Below, in pieces: positions 50,840 to 59,494 of a stretch of DNA of 64,000 nt (position 1 is the first letter of the stretch; the number at the start of each line of letters is the position of its first letter). The position numbers and the translations under genes were made by a program. The notes beneath the pieces are model-generated. The model saw nothing but the letters and a program-made list of their open reading frames with translations, was not told the origin of the DNA and searched no databases. The DNA is taken from positions 1-64,000 of the forward strand of contig DXZW01000013.1 in assembly GCA_019419455.1 (NCBI GenBank), read 5' to 3'. The DNA is from Collinsella sp. GTDB lineage: Bacteria > Actinomycetota > Coriobacteriia > Coriobacteriales > Coriobacteriaceae.

Positions 50840-52123
50840 ATGAGCGAGCAGACTATCGGTACCACGTGCGTTCAGGGCGGCTATCATCCGGGCGATGCGG
50901 AGCCGCGCCAGGTGCCCATCTACCAGTCCACCACGTGGAAATACGACACGTCCGAGCACATGGGCAAGCTGTTTGACCTGGAGGAGTCGGGCTACTTCTA
51001 CAGCCGTCTGCAGAATCCCACGTGCGATCTGGTTGCCGCCAAGATCTGCGAGATGGAGGGCGGCACCGCTGCGATGCTCACGAGTTCGGGCATGGCCGCG
51101 AACTTCCTCGCGATCTTTAACGTGGCCGGTGCCGGTGATCACGTGGTCGCGAGCTCAGCTATCTACGGCGGTACGTATAACCTGCTCGCCCACACCATGG
51201 GCCGCATGGGCGTGGCTTGCACGTTTGTCGCCCCCGACTGCACCGATGAGGAGCTGGAGGCAGCCTTTGAGCCCAATACCAAGCTCGTCTTTGGCGAGAC
51301 GATTGCCAACCCCGCCCTTGCCGTGCTCGATATTGAGCGCTTTGCCAAGGCCGCGCATGACCACGGCGTGCCGCTGATGGTCGACAACACCTTCCCGACG
51401 CCCGTGATGTGCCGTCCCTTTGAGTGGGGCGCCGACATCGTCACGCACTCCACCACCAAGTACATGGATGGGCATGCGGCCTACCTGGGTGGCGTGATCG
51501 TCGACCACGGCCAGTTTGACTGGATGGCCCATGCAGACAAGTTCCCGGGTCTCACCACGCCCGACGAGAGCTATCACGGCGTGACCTATGCCGAGAAGTT
51601 CGGTCGCGAGGGTGCCTTCATTACCAAGGCAACCGCTCAGCTCATGCGCGACCTCGGCCCCATGCAGAACCCGCAGGCGGCGTTTTTCCTGAATAGCTCG
51701 CTCGAGAGCCTGCATGTGCGTATGCCGCGTCATTGTGAGAACGGCCTGGCCGTTGCTAAGTTCCTGCAGAGCCATCCCAAGGTGCGCTTTGTGAGCTATC
51801 CGGGCCTGGAGGGCGATAAGTACTATGACCTGGCTCAGAAGTACATGCCCAACGGTACCTGCGGCGTCGTGAGCTTTGGCTTTAACGGTGGTCGCGCGGC
51901 GGCCGAGACCTTTATGAAGAGCCTTAAACTCGCCCAGATCGCCACGCATGTGGCCGATGCTCGCACTTGCTGCCTGCATCCCGCTAATGCCACGCATCGC
52001 CAGATGAACGATGAGGAGCTCATCGCCTGTGGCATCTCCGCCGACATGGTGCGCCTGTCGTGCGGCCTCGAGGATACGGCCGATCTGATTGCCGACCTTG
52101 AGCAGGCACTCGAGCAGTGCTAG
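50840..52123 (+). CDS. O-acetylhomoserine aminocarboxypropyltransferase/sulfhydrylase (Cys/Met metabolism PLP enzyme)
   Basis: PLP enzyme that most likely makes homocysteine from O-acetylhomoserine and sulfide. The 427 residues carry the family features: SRLQNPTCDLVAAKI, SSGMAANFLAIF, FGETIANPALAVLDIE, DNTFPTPV, and the PLP Lys in HSTTKYMDGHA. C-terminal HPANATHRQM and LSCGLED match. AAGGGAG precedes ATG 50840; TTG 50834 is in frame. No SAM riboswitch or T-box was seen upstream. Methionine gamma-lyase is an alternative activity within the superfamily. Confidence 0.9.
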   Translation: MSEQTIGTTCVQGGYHPGDAEPRQVPIYQSTTWKYDTSEHMGKLFDLEESGYFYSRLQNPTCDLVAAKICEMEGGTAAMLTSSGMAANFLAIFNVAGAGDHVVASSAIYGGTYNLLAHTMGRMGVACTFVAPDCTDEELEAAFEPNTKLVFGETIANPALAVLDIERFAKAAHDHGVPLMVDNTFPTPVMCRPFEWGADIVTHSTTKYMDGHAAYLGGVIVDHGQFDWMAHADKFPGLTTPDESYHGVTYAEKFGREGAFITKATAQLMRDLGPMQNPQAAFFLNSSLESLHVRMPRHCENGLAVAKFLQSHPKVRFVSYPGLEGDKYYDLAQKYMPNGTCGVVSFGFNGGRAAAETFMKSLKLAQIATHVADARTCCLHPANATHRQMNDEELIACGISADMVRLSCGLEDTADLIADLEQALEQC

Positions 52124-52192
52124 GCTAACGTTCGCATAAGGCGCCGATGCTGGCAGAAAGCTTCGGCGACCTTTCGTTCCGATTCCGTAGGC

Positions 52193-52238
52193 GGGACCCC
52201 AATCGCGACTGTTTGTAGGCGATTGGGGCCCCGTTTTT
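52193..52238 (+). terminator. Terminator before the MFS gene
   Basis: GGGACCCCAATCGC-type arm (52193-52206) pairs with 52219-52232 with one mismatch, followed by TTTTT at 52234-52238. Confidence 0.8.
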
Positions 52239-52264
52239 GCGTTGCGCCACTCGAAAGGATGGAT

Positions 52265-53569
52265 ATGGAGAAAACCGCAGAGCAGCTGCGCCGCGAGCAC
52301 ATTGCCCTTGAGGGCGAAACCCATGGCAAGAACAAATGGGCGATTCTGTTTACCGTGCTCATCATGACGTTTATGTCGTGTCTGGATTCGACCGTCGTGA
52401 CCGTGGCGTTGCCCGTGATGCAAAAGGAGCTGGGCGTGGGCCTCGACCGCATCCAGCTGGTGAGCTCGGTGTACCTGCTTGCGACATGCGTGTCTATGCT
52501 GCCGTTTGGCCGCTTGGGCGACGTGCGCGGCAAGGTGGGCGTATTCCAGCTGGGCGTAATCGTTTTTACGGCCGGCTCGCTGCTTTGCGGCCTTTCGAGT
52601 TCGCTCGAAGTTCTTATTCTGGCACGCATTGTGCAGGGCGTCGGCTGCGCGGCGGCCATGGCTAACAACATGGGTATCATCACCGAGTCGTTTCCGGCGC
52701 GCGAGCGCGGTCGTGCCATGGGTATTCTCGCGACCTTCGTGGCCCTCGGCATGATGTGTGGCCCCGTGCTGGGCGGCATGCTGGTGGCAAGCTTTCCCTG
52801 GGAGAGCATCTTCCTCATCAACCTGCCCATTGGCGTCATCTCGTTTATCGTGGGGCTCTATACGCTGCCGCATGTTAAGCCGGAGGCTGGCGAGCGCCCC
52901 ATGTCCCTGATCGAGGCTGCTCGTCGCTGCTTTGCAAATTCGGCCTTCACCATCAACCTCGCCTGCATGCTCATCGTGTTCGTTGGTATTGGCGCATCAG
53001 AGTTTATCCTGCCGTTCTATTTTCAGGACGCCCACGGCTTTGGTTCCGACATCTCTGGACTACTCTTTTTGGCGTTGCCGATGGTGAATGCCTTTATCGG
53101 CCCGCTTTCGGGTACGGTTTCGGACCGTGTTGGCTGCGAGGGCCCTACGGCGGTCGGCCTAGGCGTGTACGTATGCGGTCTCTTTGCGGTAAGCACGCTC
53201 GACGAGCACTCTTCCATCCCTGTGATCGTGTGTTGCGTCGCGTTTATGTCGTGTGGCACGTCGATTTTCCAGAGTCCCAACAACTCGCTGTACATGGGTT
53301 CGGCCCCGCGCGAGGCGCTCGGTTTTGCGGGCAGCCTGGGTAGTCTGGCGCGCTATGCGGGTATGGCAGTGGGCATTACAGCGGCGTCGCATATCCTGTA
53401 TGGGCAGATGAGCGTGGCGATGGGTGAGGCCGTGACCAGTATTGTTGCAGGCCGTCCGGATGTGTTCCTGTTTGGTTTTCGTTCGGTGTTCTATGTGTTG
53501 ATGGCTGTGGCCGCTGTGGGCTTTGCGTTCGCCATGGTGCGTTTGGTGAGGATGCGCGCCCGCCATTAG
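52265..53569 (+). CDS. MFS transporter, DHA2 (EmrB/QacA) type
   Basis: Proton-driven exporter of the drug:H+ antiporter 2 family; substrate unknown. The 434 residues begin with about 22 cytoplasmic residues, then about 12-14 membrane segments. Motif C1-type LDSTVVTVALPVMQ in the first segment and the GRLGDVRGK loop (motif A) between segments 2 and 3 are clear; GPVLGGMLV lies in segment 5. GAAAGG lies upstream of ATG 52265; ATG 52259 is an in-frame alternative. At 434 residues it is shorter than most 14-segment members. Confidence 0.88.
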   Translation: MEKTAEQLRREHIALEGETHGKNKWAILFTVLIMTFMSCLDSTVVTVALPVMQKELGVGLDRIQLVSSVYLLATCVSMLPFGRLGDVRGKVGVFQLGVIVFTAGSLLCGLSSSLEVLILARIVQGVGCAAAMANNMGIITESFPARERGRAMGILATFVALGMMCGPVLGGMLVASFPWESIFLINLPIGVISFIVGLYTLPHVKPEAGERPMSLIEAARRCFANSAFTINLACMLIVFVGIGASEFILPFYFQDAHGFGSDISGLLFLALPMVNAFIGPLSGTVSDRVGCEGPTAVGLGVYVCGLFAVSTLDEHSSIPVIVCCVAFMSCGTSIFQSPNNSLYMGSAPREALGFAGSLGSLARYAGMAVGITAASHILYGQMSVAMGEAVTSIVAGRPDVFLFGFRSVFYVLMAVAAVGFAFAMVRLVRMRARH

Positions 53570-53726
53570 CGTGTTGGGAGGCTGTCTGCCACGATTCGCG
53601 CCGTCTCAAAAAGACTCGTTTGTGGTGCGATGCGGCTTGTGGGGCGGGCGGGGGTCGGTCCGTGGTAGACTATCGAACAACGTTTATTAATCGCGCGGTA
53701 TCGTTGCCGCGAGAAGGGGTTGCGCC

Positions 53727-54305
53727 ATGCAGGAGCTTGAGGATCGTATTCGCCATGACGGCATCGTAAAGGCCGGTAACGTCCTTAAGGTTGATGCCTT
53801 CCTCAACCACCAATGCGACGTTGAGCTGTTCGACCACATGGGCGCCGAGTGGGCCCGTCTGTTCGAGGGCGTCGAGATCAACAAGATCCTGACGATCGAG
53901 GCTTCGGGCATTGGCATGGCTTGTATTGCAGCCCAGCATTTTGGCGGCGTGCCGGTGGTCTTTGCCAAGAAGGCGCAGTCCATCAACCTCGACGGCGAGC
54001 AGTATGCCACGACCATCTACTCCTTTACCAAGCAGAAGGAGTACCCGGTCATTGTTGGCAAGCGTTTCCTGTCCGAGGGCGACAAGGTCCTGATCATCGA
54101 CGACTTCCTGGCCAACGGCTGCGCGCTCGAGGGTCTTATCAAGATCTGCGAGGCTGCGGGTGCCGAGGTGTCCGGTATTGGCATTGCGGTGGAGAAGGGC
54201 TTTCAGGGCGGTGGCGATAAGCTCCGCGAGCGCGGCTTCCGCGTTGAGAGCCTGGCCCGTATCGCCGATATGGACTGCGAGACCGGCGAGATCACCTTCG
54301 CCTAA
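53727..54305 (+). CDS. xpt: Xanthine phosphoribosyltransferase
   Basis: Purine salvage: converts xanthine and PRPP to XMP. The 192 residues match Xpt in length. The PRPP loop reads VLIIDDFLANGCAL, and the N-terminal DGIVKAGNVLKVDAFLNHQ and KKAQSINLDG segments are Xpt-specific. GAAGGGG precedes ATG 53727. No purine riboswitch was found in the 157 bases upstream, although Xpt genes often have one. Confidence 0.94.
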   Translation: MQELEDRIRHDGIVKAGNVLKVDAFLNHQCDVELFDHMGAEWARLFEGVEINKILTIEASGIGMACIAAQHFGGVPVVFAKKAQSINLDGEQYATTIYSFTKQKEYPVIVGKRFLSEGDKVLIIDDFLANGCALEGLIKICEAAGAEVSGIGIAVEKGFQGGGDKLRERGFRVESLARIADMDCETGEITFA

Positions 54306-54333
54306 GCGCGCAACACAAGCGATTGGTATGCGA

Positions 54334-54368
54334 TGTGACAAAGGGACTGTCCCTTTGTCACATTTTTT
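54334..54368 (+). terminator. Intrinsic terminator after xpt
   Basis: Arms 54334-54347 and 54349-54362 are perfect complements around one base, so the folded hairpin has about 12 pairs; TTTTTT follows at 54363-54368. Confidence 0.9.
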
Positions 54369-54389
54369 GTTATGAGGGGAGGTGTTGAT

Positions 54390-54770
54390 ATGGACGAGAA
54401 CAAGATGGGATGGCGCGAGTATGCACGCTATGCCGAGATGTCGGCCGAGGAGTTGGCGCGCGATTGCGAGGTGCAGGTGTTTCGCGCGACGGGTCCGGGC
54501 GGACAGGGCGTGAACACGACGGACTCGGCGGTGCGCATGAAACATATCCCTTCGGGGATTGTCGTGACGGCGCGTGAGAGCCGCAGCCAGTTTCAGAATC
54601 GCGCGAGCTGCCTGCTTAAGCTGCGCGCTGAGCTTGAGCGTCGCGGGCGTCCACCGCGTCGACGCGTAAAGACCAAGGTGCCTCAGCGCTCTCGCCAGCG
54701 CAGGCTCAACGACAAACACTTCAACGCCATTAAAAAGGCCAACCGTCGCAAGCCGGGCAGCGACGAATAG
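54390..54770 (+). CDS. Stand-alone RF-1 domain peptide chain release factor-like protein
   Basis: A 126-residue protein made of only the peptidyl-tRNA hydrolysis domain of class I release factors: TGPGGQGVNTTDSAVRM with the catalytic GGQ, then SGIVVTARESRSQFQN. There is no codon-recognition domain. The C-terminus is very basic (RPPRRRVKTK, RSRQRR, KKANRRK), like ribosome-rescue factors (ArfB/YaeJ or MTRFR type). The flanking residues resemble RF1/RF2 more than ArfB. A role in rescue of stalled ribosomes is inferred. GGGGAGG selects ATG 54390 over ATG 54372. Confidence 0.85.
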   Translation: MDENKMGWREYARYAEMSAEELARDCEVQVFRATGPGGQGVNTTDSAVRMKHIPSGIVVTARESRSQFQNRASCLLKLRAELERRGRPPRRRVKTKVPQRSRQRRLNDKHFNAIKKANRRKPGSDE

Positions 54771-54778
54771 CCTCCTCA

Positions 54779-54849
54779 TAAGTTGCGGTGAAATAGGGAC
54801 TGTTTTGCGGCTTTAGATGCATAAACAGTCCCTATTTCACCGCAACTTA
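54779..54849. repeat. Perfect 27-bp inverted repeat, TTGCGGTG family
   Basis: Arms 54779-54805 and 54823-54849 are exact reverse complements with a 17-base loop. The arms begin AAGTTGCGGTG, as at 33771, and contain AGGGACTGTTT. It lies between the convergent RF-1 domain gene and the kinase gene and can serve as a two-way terminator. Confidence 0.88.
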
Positions 54850-54856
54850 GGTGGGG

Positions 54857-55819
54857 TTAGCGGGTGGGGTGCCAGACTTGGAGGGCTCCGCCGAGGACGT
54901 CGACCTCGATGCGCGAGGCGACGATGGGCTCGCCATCGGCCTGAATGGGGTAGTCGGGCTCCTCAAAGGTAAGCTCGGCATGGCGGCAGCGGCGCATGCG
55001 AACCGGTGGCAACTTGGTATGGTGGCCGTCCTTGGCCGAAAGGAACATGGGCAGGGCAACTGCACGGGGGACGGGGCCGCAGGCGTAGCAGACGTCGAGC
55101 ATGCCGTCGCACGGGTCGGCGTCGGGACAGATGCGATAGCCCGAGCCATAGGTGGGCCCCAGCTGAATCGCCATGATGATCGCCCTCACGCGCTCGGCGG
55201 GCGCGCCGTCAAAGCTGACTGTCATGGGGTAGTTGCGATAGCGCAGGCCAAACTGCTCAAGTCCCGAGAGGGTGTAGAGCGGAGCGCCGGTGAGGCCCGT
55301 CTTTTTGCGCAGCTCGGTGGTGCCAAGGCCGATGGCGGCATCGATGCCGACCGAAAGCGTCTGGTCGTAGTACTCAACGGCAGCCTCGCCGCTGCCGCTC
55401 GCAGGGCTCCACGAGCGAATGCGCCCGATGTCCTGATGCTGCAGCTCGCAGGTGAGCAGCGCGCCAAAATCCTTGCCGGAGAAATCGTCGATGCCGAGTG
55501 TTTGGGCAAAATCATTGCCGGAGCCTACGGGCAGGACGGCAAGCGCCGGTCGAACCGCCTCTTCTTGCGTCATAAGCCCGTTGACGACCTCGTGGATCAC
55601 GCCGTCGCCGCCGAGTGCGATAACCGTGCGGTAGCCCTGGGCCTGTGCGGCAAGCTCCTTGGCATGCCCCGCGCGTTCGGTCAGCACCAAGTCAAACTGG
55701 GATGCGCGCGCGGTCATATCCAAAAAGCGCTGCAGGCGCTCGGCAACTTCGCGCGCAGCACCCGACTGGGCGGCTGGGTTGGCGATGATGAGCGTGCGAC
55801 CAAAATCAGTTGCGTGCAT
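54857..55819 (-). CDS. Diacylglycerol kinase family lipid kinase
   Basis: YegS/DgkB-type lipid kinase acting at the inner membrane surface; diacylglycerol or undecaprenol are possible substrates. The catalytic domain shows IANPAAQSG, the GGDGVIHEVVNGL signature and PVGSGNDFAQTLGI; the C-terminal part carries GSGYRICPDADPCDGMLDV and a final beta domain. 320 residues. GGGAG lies upstream of the ATG at 55819 on the minus strand. Confidence 0.9.
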   Translation of the reverse strand: MHATDFGRTLIIANPAAQSGAAREVAERLQRFLDMTARASQFDLVLTERAGHAKELAAQAQGYRTVIALGGDGVIHEVVNGLMTQEEAVRPALAVLPVGSGNDFAQTLGIDDFSGKDFGALLTCELQHQDIGRIRSWSPASGSGEAAVEYYDQTLSVGIDAAIGLGTTELRKKTGLTGAPLYTLSGLEQFGLRYRNYPMTVSFDGAPAERVRAIIMAIQLGPTYGSGYRICPDADPCDGMLDVCYACGPVPRAVALPMFLSAKDGHHTKLPPVRMRRCRHAELTFEEPDYPIQADGEPIVASRIEVDVLGGALQVWHPTR

Positions 55820-55906
55820 GGGGCGACTCCCGGCGTATGACGTGACGGTGCGGTCGCGCTCAGGTCGAATTGCCCCCGATTGTGGCTGCACGGCGAATAC
55901 TTACGT

Positions 55907-57328
55907 CTACTCTATCAGGTCGTTGTGGCGCTCGATAGCATCCGCTACTGTACCGCCCTCATCCACAATAAGCGAACGGCGCTTGGGCGAGATGATGCGC
56001 TGGGCGGGGTACACGCCGCGGTGTCCGGCAGTTAGGTAGCTGATAAAGGCCACGATGACAAAGAACCCGGCTGCCGTGCCGTGGAACAGGTCGATGGCCA
56101 TCATGCAGGTGGTGATGGGCACGTTGAGGCCGGCACAGAACACGCCGAGCATGCCCAGCGCCGCCAGAAAGCTGGGGTCGATTCCGACGAGGCAACCTAT
56201 CCAGCCGCCGAGCGCCGCACCGATACCAAACAGGGGCGTGACCTCGCCGCCTTGGAAGCCGGCGCCCAGGGTGAGCGCCGTCACCACGAGCTTGATGGCT
56301 GCGTCGGCAAGGGTCGTGTTACCGGAGAACCCGGCGCCCGAGAGCCAGGTGGCAAGGCCGGCATACTTCCAGGCGTCGAGCATCGCGTAGGCCGCGAGCA
56401 CCACGAGTGCGCCTATGAGTGCGCGAGCAAGGTAGTTGGTGATAAAGCGACCGTACAGGCTCTTGACGGTTCGAACCGACCAGGCAAAGAGGCGCGCCGT
56501 AAGACCGAAGATAATGGCGCTGATAACAACGATGACGACCGTTTTGGGCGTCATAGCGGGAACGCTGGCGATGACATTCGCTTCGTACTCGGTACCCAGG
56601 GCGAGTGATGTAAAGTAGCCGGTAAACGAGGCGACCAGGCAGTAGATGCCCGCGGTGTAGTCGATCTTGCCGATAAAGCACATCTCCATGCCAAAGAAAG
56701 CTCCGGCAAGGGGCGAACCGAATACGGCGCCAAAGGCCGACGAGATGCCGGCGAGCATGAGGTCGTGGTGGTCATGCTTTTTGAGGTGGGCGAGGCTCGA
56801 GATGTTGCTGGCGATGGTGCCGCCAATCTGTACCGCGGCTCCCTCGCGACCGGCCGATCCGCCCGTTAGGTGCGTGAGCGTGGAGCAGACGAAGGTGAGG
56901 ACGGCCATGCGCATATGGATGAGGCGTGTGCCCAGAGCGGAGTCGATGACCAGGTTGTTGCCACGCTTGGCGGCAAGACCGTGGTTTTTGTACACCCATG
57001 CGGTGGCAACGCCCACAACGGGAAGCAAGGCGTAGACCCACACATGGTGCTCGCGATAGTCGGTCGCGATATTCAACGAGGCCAAAAACGCCCAAGCGGC
57101 AACGCCCATGGCGAGCGAGACGATGACGACGAGTACGAGCAACTTAGCGCTCGCAAGTAGGTTGCGGGCGTTGCGGCGCGTGTCGGCAGCCAAGAGATGC
57201 TCGGAGCGGGTAAGTTGATGCCTGCCTGCCGTGATGACGTCATTAAGGGAGAAAAAGCCGCCGTCGTCGAGCGGCTGGGAATGATCCTGCGCTTTGTTTG
57301 CGCTTTCGGGTTTGTCGTTATGAGCCAT
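55907..57328 (-). CDS. ClC family chloride channel/transporter
   Basis: Membrane anion channel or anion/proton antiporter. The 473 residues have a cytoplasmic N-terminus of about 60 residues and about ten hydrophobic helices. The central GGSAGREGAAVQIGG includes the gating Glu of GREG, and FQGGEVTPLFGIGAALG is the second ClC signature. No CBS domains. AGAGGAA precedes the ATG at 57328 on the minus strand. It is adjacent to the kinase gene (87 bases) on the same strand and divergent from moeA. Ion selectivity cannot be read with confidence. Confidence 0.9.
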   Translation of the reverse strand: MAHNDKPESANKAQDHSQPLDDGGFFSLNDVITAGRHQLTRSEHLLAADTRRNARNLLASAKLLVLVVIVSLAMGVAAWAFLASLNIATDYREHHVWVYALLPVVGVATAWVYKNHGLAAKRGNNLVIDSALGTRLIHMRMAVLTFVCSTLTHLTGGSAGREGAAVQIGGTIASNISSLAHLKKHDHHDLMLAGISSAFGAVFGSPLAGAFFGMEMCFIGKIDYTAGIYCLVASFTGYFTSLALGTEYEANVIASVPAMTPKTVVIVVISAIIFGLTARLFAWSVRTVKSLYGRFITNYLARALIGALVVLAAYAMLDAWKYAGLATWLSGAGFSGNTTLADAAIKLVVTALTLGAGFQGGEVTPLFGIGAALGGWIGCLVGIDPSFLAALGMLGVFCAGLNVPITTCMMAIDLFHGTAAGFFVIVAFISYLTAGHRGVYPAQRIISPKRRSLIVDEGGTVADAIERHNDLIE

Positions 57329-57538
57329 ACGTTCCTCTTTTAGGTTGCAACGCAAGCATTATAAAACGCGGTAAACGCGACGAGCCGGTGGGTTGGTTTC
57401 CATTCTGTTTCGCGGCCTGCAACCGACAGGTGTATTTGCGGGTACAGGCCGAGTCGCGGTCGTGCGTTGGGGGATTATACTGAGACAAGCATAAAGAATT
57501 GGCGCCCCTGTTGTGCGCCGTGGCATTAAGAGGTGCAT

Positions 57539-58801
57539 ATGGCAGAGAAACTCATTCCACTGGAGGACGCACAGTCGATTGTCCTGTCGCACGTTGCTCC
57601 GACCGATCTCGTCGAGATTCCCGTGTGGCAGGCGGCTGGTTTTCCCTTGGCCGAGGACGCGGTGGCCGATATCGATATCTCGCCGTTTGCCAACAGCGCT
57701 ATGGACGGATATGCCGTGCGCTCGGCGGACTTGGTGCAGGCATCTGGCGAGGCGCCGGTGACGCTCGACGTTATCGGACACGAGGCCGCGGGCCATGTGT
57801 TTGAGGGCGCAATCGGTGCGGGCGAGGCGGTCCGCATCATGACAGGCGCGCCGGTGCCCGAGGGTGCCGATGCCGTGGTGAAGTACGAGATCGTCGATGT
57901 GCTCGACGGTGACGGCAACGAGGGCTCGCACGTTCGCTTTTCGGCGCCGGCCAAGGTAGGGGAGAACGTTCGCTCTGCTGCCGAGGAGGCCCATGCCGGC
58001 GATGTTGTGATGCACGCCGGCGAGGTCGTGGCTCCGGCGGGCGCGGGTCTGCTGGCGAGCGCCGGATACGCGAGCGTGAAGGTGCACGCTGCCCCGCGTG
58101 TGGGCATCATCTCGCTGGGCACGGAACTGGTCGCACCGAGTAAGGTACCGGCGCGTGGTCAGATTCGCGATTCCAACTCCTCGGCGCTGATGGCCGAGGC
58201 ACTCGATGCCGGCGCCGAGCCCGTGTTCTACGGCATCGCGCCCGATGATGAGCAGGCGATTGCCGAGCTGGTACATCGCGCCACGCGAGAGTGCGATTTT
58301 GTCATTACGAGCGGTGGCGCCTCGGCGGGCGATTACGACTATGTGACGGCGCTCGTCCGGCGCGAGGGCGAGGTGCTGTTTGACCGCATCTCGATGCGTC
58401 CGGGCAAGGCCATCACGTTTGGCTTGCTCGGGGGTAAGCCCTACCTGGGGCTTTCGGGCAACCCGGCCGCGGCGTATGTGGGCTTTGAGATGCTTGCCCG
58501 TCCGGCGATTCGCAAGATGCGCGGTTTTCCCGAGGTTGCGCGTCCCGTGCAGCAGGCGACGCTCACGCACGGCGTGAAAAAGCGACAGCATCGCCGCTTC
58601 TTCGATCGCGCCACGGTTTTGCGCGACCCCGAGACCGGTGAGTTGTTGGTGACCGAGGCTAAGACACAGAATTCGGCGCTGCTTGGAACTATGCAGCGTG
58701 CGAACTGCCTGTTGCGTATTGACGAAGGACCGTGCGAGCTCAAGGCGGGAGATGCCGTGGACGTTGTTCGCGTCGACCTGCCCGAGGGCGCCGTGTTGTA
58801 G
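57539..58801 (+). CDS. moeA: Molybdopterin molybdenumtransferase MoeA
   Basis: Inserts molybdate into adenylated molybdopterin. The 420 residues show the N-terminal domain with SAMDGYAVRSAD and IMTGAPVPEGADAVV, then the MoCF-binding domain with GIISLGTELV, RDSNSSAL, TSGGASAGDYD and FGLLGGKPYLGLSGNPAA, and a C-terminal beta domain. AAGAGG precedes ATG 57539; GTG 57533 is in frame. First gene of a molybdenum block; ten bases separate it from the next gene. Confidence 0.93.
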   Translation: MAEKLIPLEDAQSIVLSHVAPTDLVEIPVWQAAGFPLAEDAVADIDISPFANSAMDGYAVRSADLVQASGEAPVTLDVIGHEAAGHVFEGAIGAGEAVRIMTGAPVPEGADAVVKYEIVDVLDGDGNEGSHVRFSAPAKVGENVRSAAEEAHAGDVVMHAGEVVAPAGAGLLASAGYASVKVHAAPRVGIISLGTELVAPSKVPARGQIRDSNSSALMAEALDAGAEPVFYGIAPDDEQAIAELVHRATRECDFVITSGGASAGDYDYVTALVRREGEVLFDRISMRPGKAITFGLLGGKPYLGLSGNPAAAYVGFEMLARPAIRKMRGFPEVARPVQQATLTHGVKKRQHRRFFDRATVLRDPETGELLVTEAKTQNSALLGTMQRANCLLRIDEGPCELKAGDAVDVVRVDLPEGAVL

Positions 58802-58811
58802 GGGGAATGCT

Positions 58812-59291
58812 ATGGAGCTGAAGATATCGATCGTGACGTGCTCGGACACACGCGATCTTTTGCAGGATGAGGCCGGAGCCGCACTCGGGGAACTTATCGA
58901 GGCACAGGGCTGGACGGTCGCCTCACATGTGGTCGTGCGCGACGACGTCAGCGAGATCGGTGATGCCATTGTGGAAGCCGCCGATGAGTGCCACGCCAAT
59001 GTCGTGCTCACCTGCGGCGGCACGGGGCTTTCGATGCGCGATGTAACGCCCGAGGCGACGCGTTCCGTCTGCGACCGCGATGTGCCGGGTATTGCCGAGG
59101 CAATTCGTGCCTACTCCATGACCAAGACGCGCCGCGCCATGCTCTCGCGCGCTATTTGCATGCAACGAGGTCATACACTTGTCGTAAACTTTCCCGGTTC
59201 TACGAAGGCCGCCCGCGAAAGCTGGGAGGCCATAGCAGACCAGCTGGAGCATGCGGCTCAGATGACGGCGGGCGGCGGACATACCAACTAA
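58812..59291 (+). CDS. Molybdopterin adenylyltransferase MogA/MoaB family
   Basis: Single MoCF-biosynthesis domain (159 residues) that adenylates molybdopterin. Seen: IVTCSDTRDLLQDEAG (substrate loop, here with an unusual Leu-Leu), VLTCGGTGLSMRDVTPEAT, the family signature, and VVNFPGSTKAARESWEA. GGGGG lies upstream of ATG 58812, directly after moeA; the pair is clearly one operon. MogA versus MoaB cannot be decided from sequence alone. Confidence 0.9.
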   Translation: MELKISIVTCSDTRDLLQDEAGAALGELIEAQGWTVASHVVVRDDVSEIGDAIVEAADECHANVVLTCGGTGLSMRDVTPEATRSVCDRDVPGIAEAIRAYSMTKTRRAMLSRAICMQRGHTLVVNFPGSTKAARESWEAIADQLEHAAQMTAGGGHTN

Positions 59292-59304
59292 GCGGTTTAC
59301 CTGC

Positions 59305-59340
59305 GGCGGGGCGACCTGAACGGCTGCTCCGCCTTTGTTT
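59305..59340 (+). terminator. Terminator between mogA/moaB and modA
   Basis: GGCGGGGC (59305-59312) pairs with GCTCCGCC (59326-59333) with one G-U pair, followed by TTTGTTTT. Confidence 0.7.
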
Positions 59341-59391
59341 TCCGCCGAATCGACGCCGAGGTGCACGGTAACTTGAAACTATATTCTCTGA

Positions 59392-59434
59392 CGAGAATAA
59401 TATCTCACTATCATTATTCGCGCAGAAGTATAAT
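59392..59434 (+). promoter_or_regulatory. Promoter with inverted-repeat operator of modABC
   Basis: GAATAAT (59395-59401) and ATTATTC (59413-59419) form an inverted repeat that extends to CG on both sides with one mismatch. A perfect -10 box TATAAT follows at 59429-59434; the -35 region coincides with the operator and has no good hexamer. A molybdate-responsive regulator is suggested by location only; the motif does not match the E. coli ModE box. Confidence 0.55.
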
Positions 59435-59494
59435 CTGATTGCAGATTAAAGCCCGCGGCGGGGTGCCCGGGCATAGCGTTCGAAAGGGTTGAAC

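Noticed and set aside
53570..53726. Possible purine riboswitch upstream of xpt
   Set aside because: The conserved purine-riboswitch core could not be found on the plus strand.
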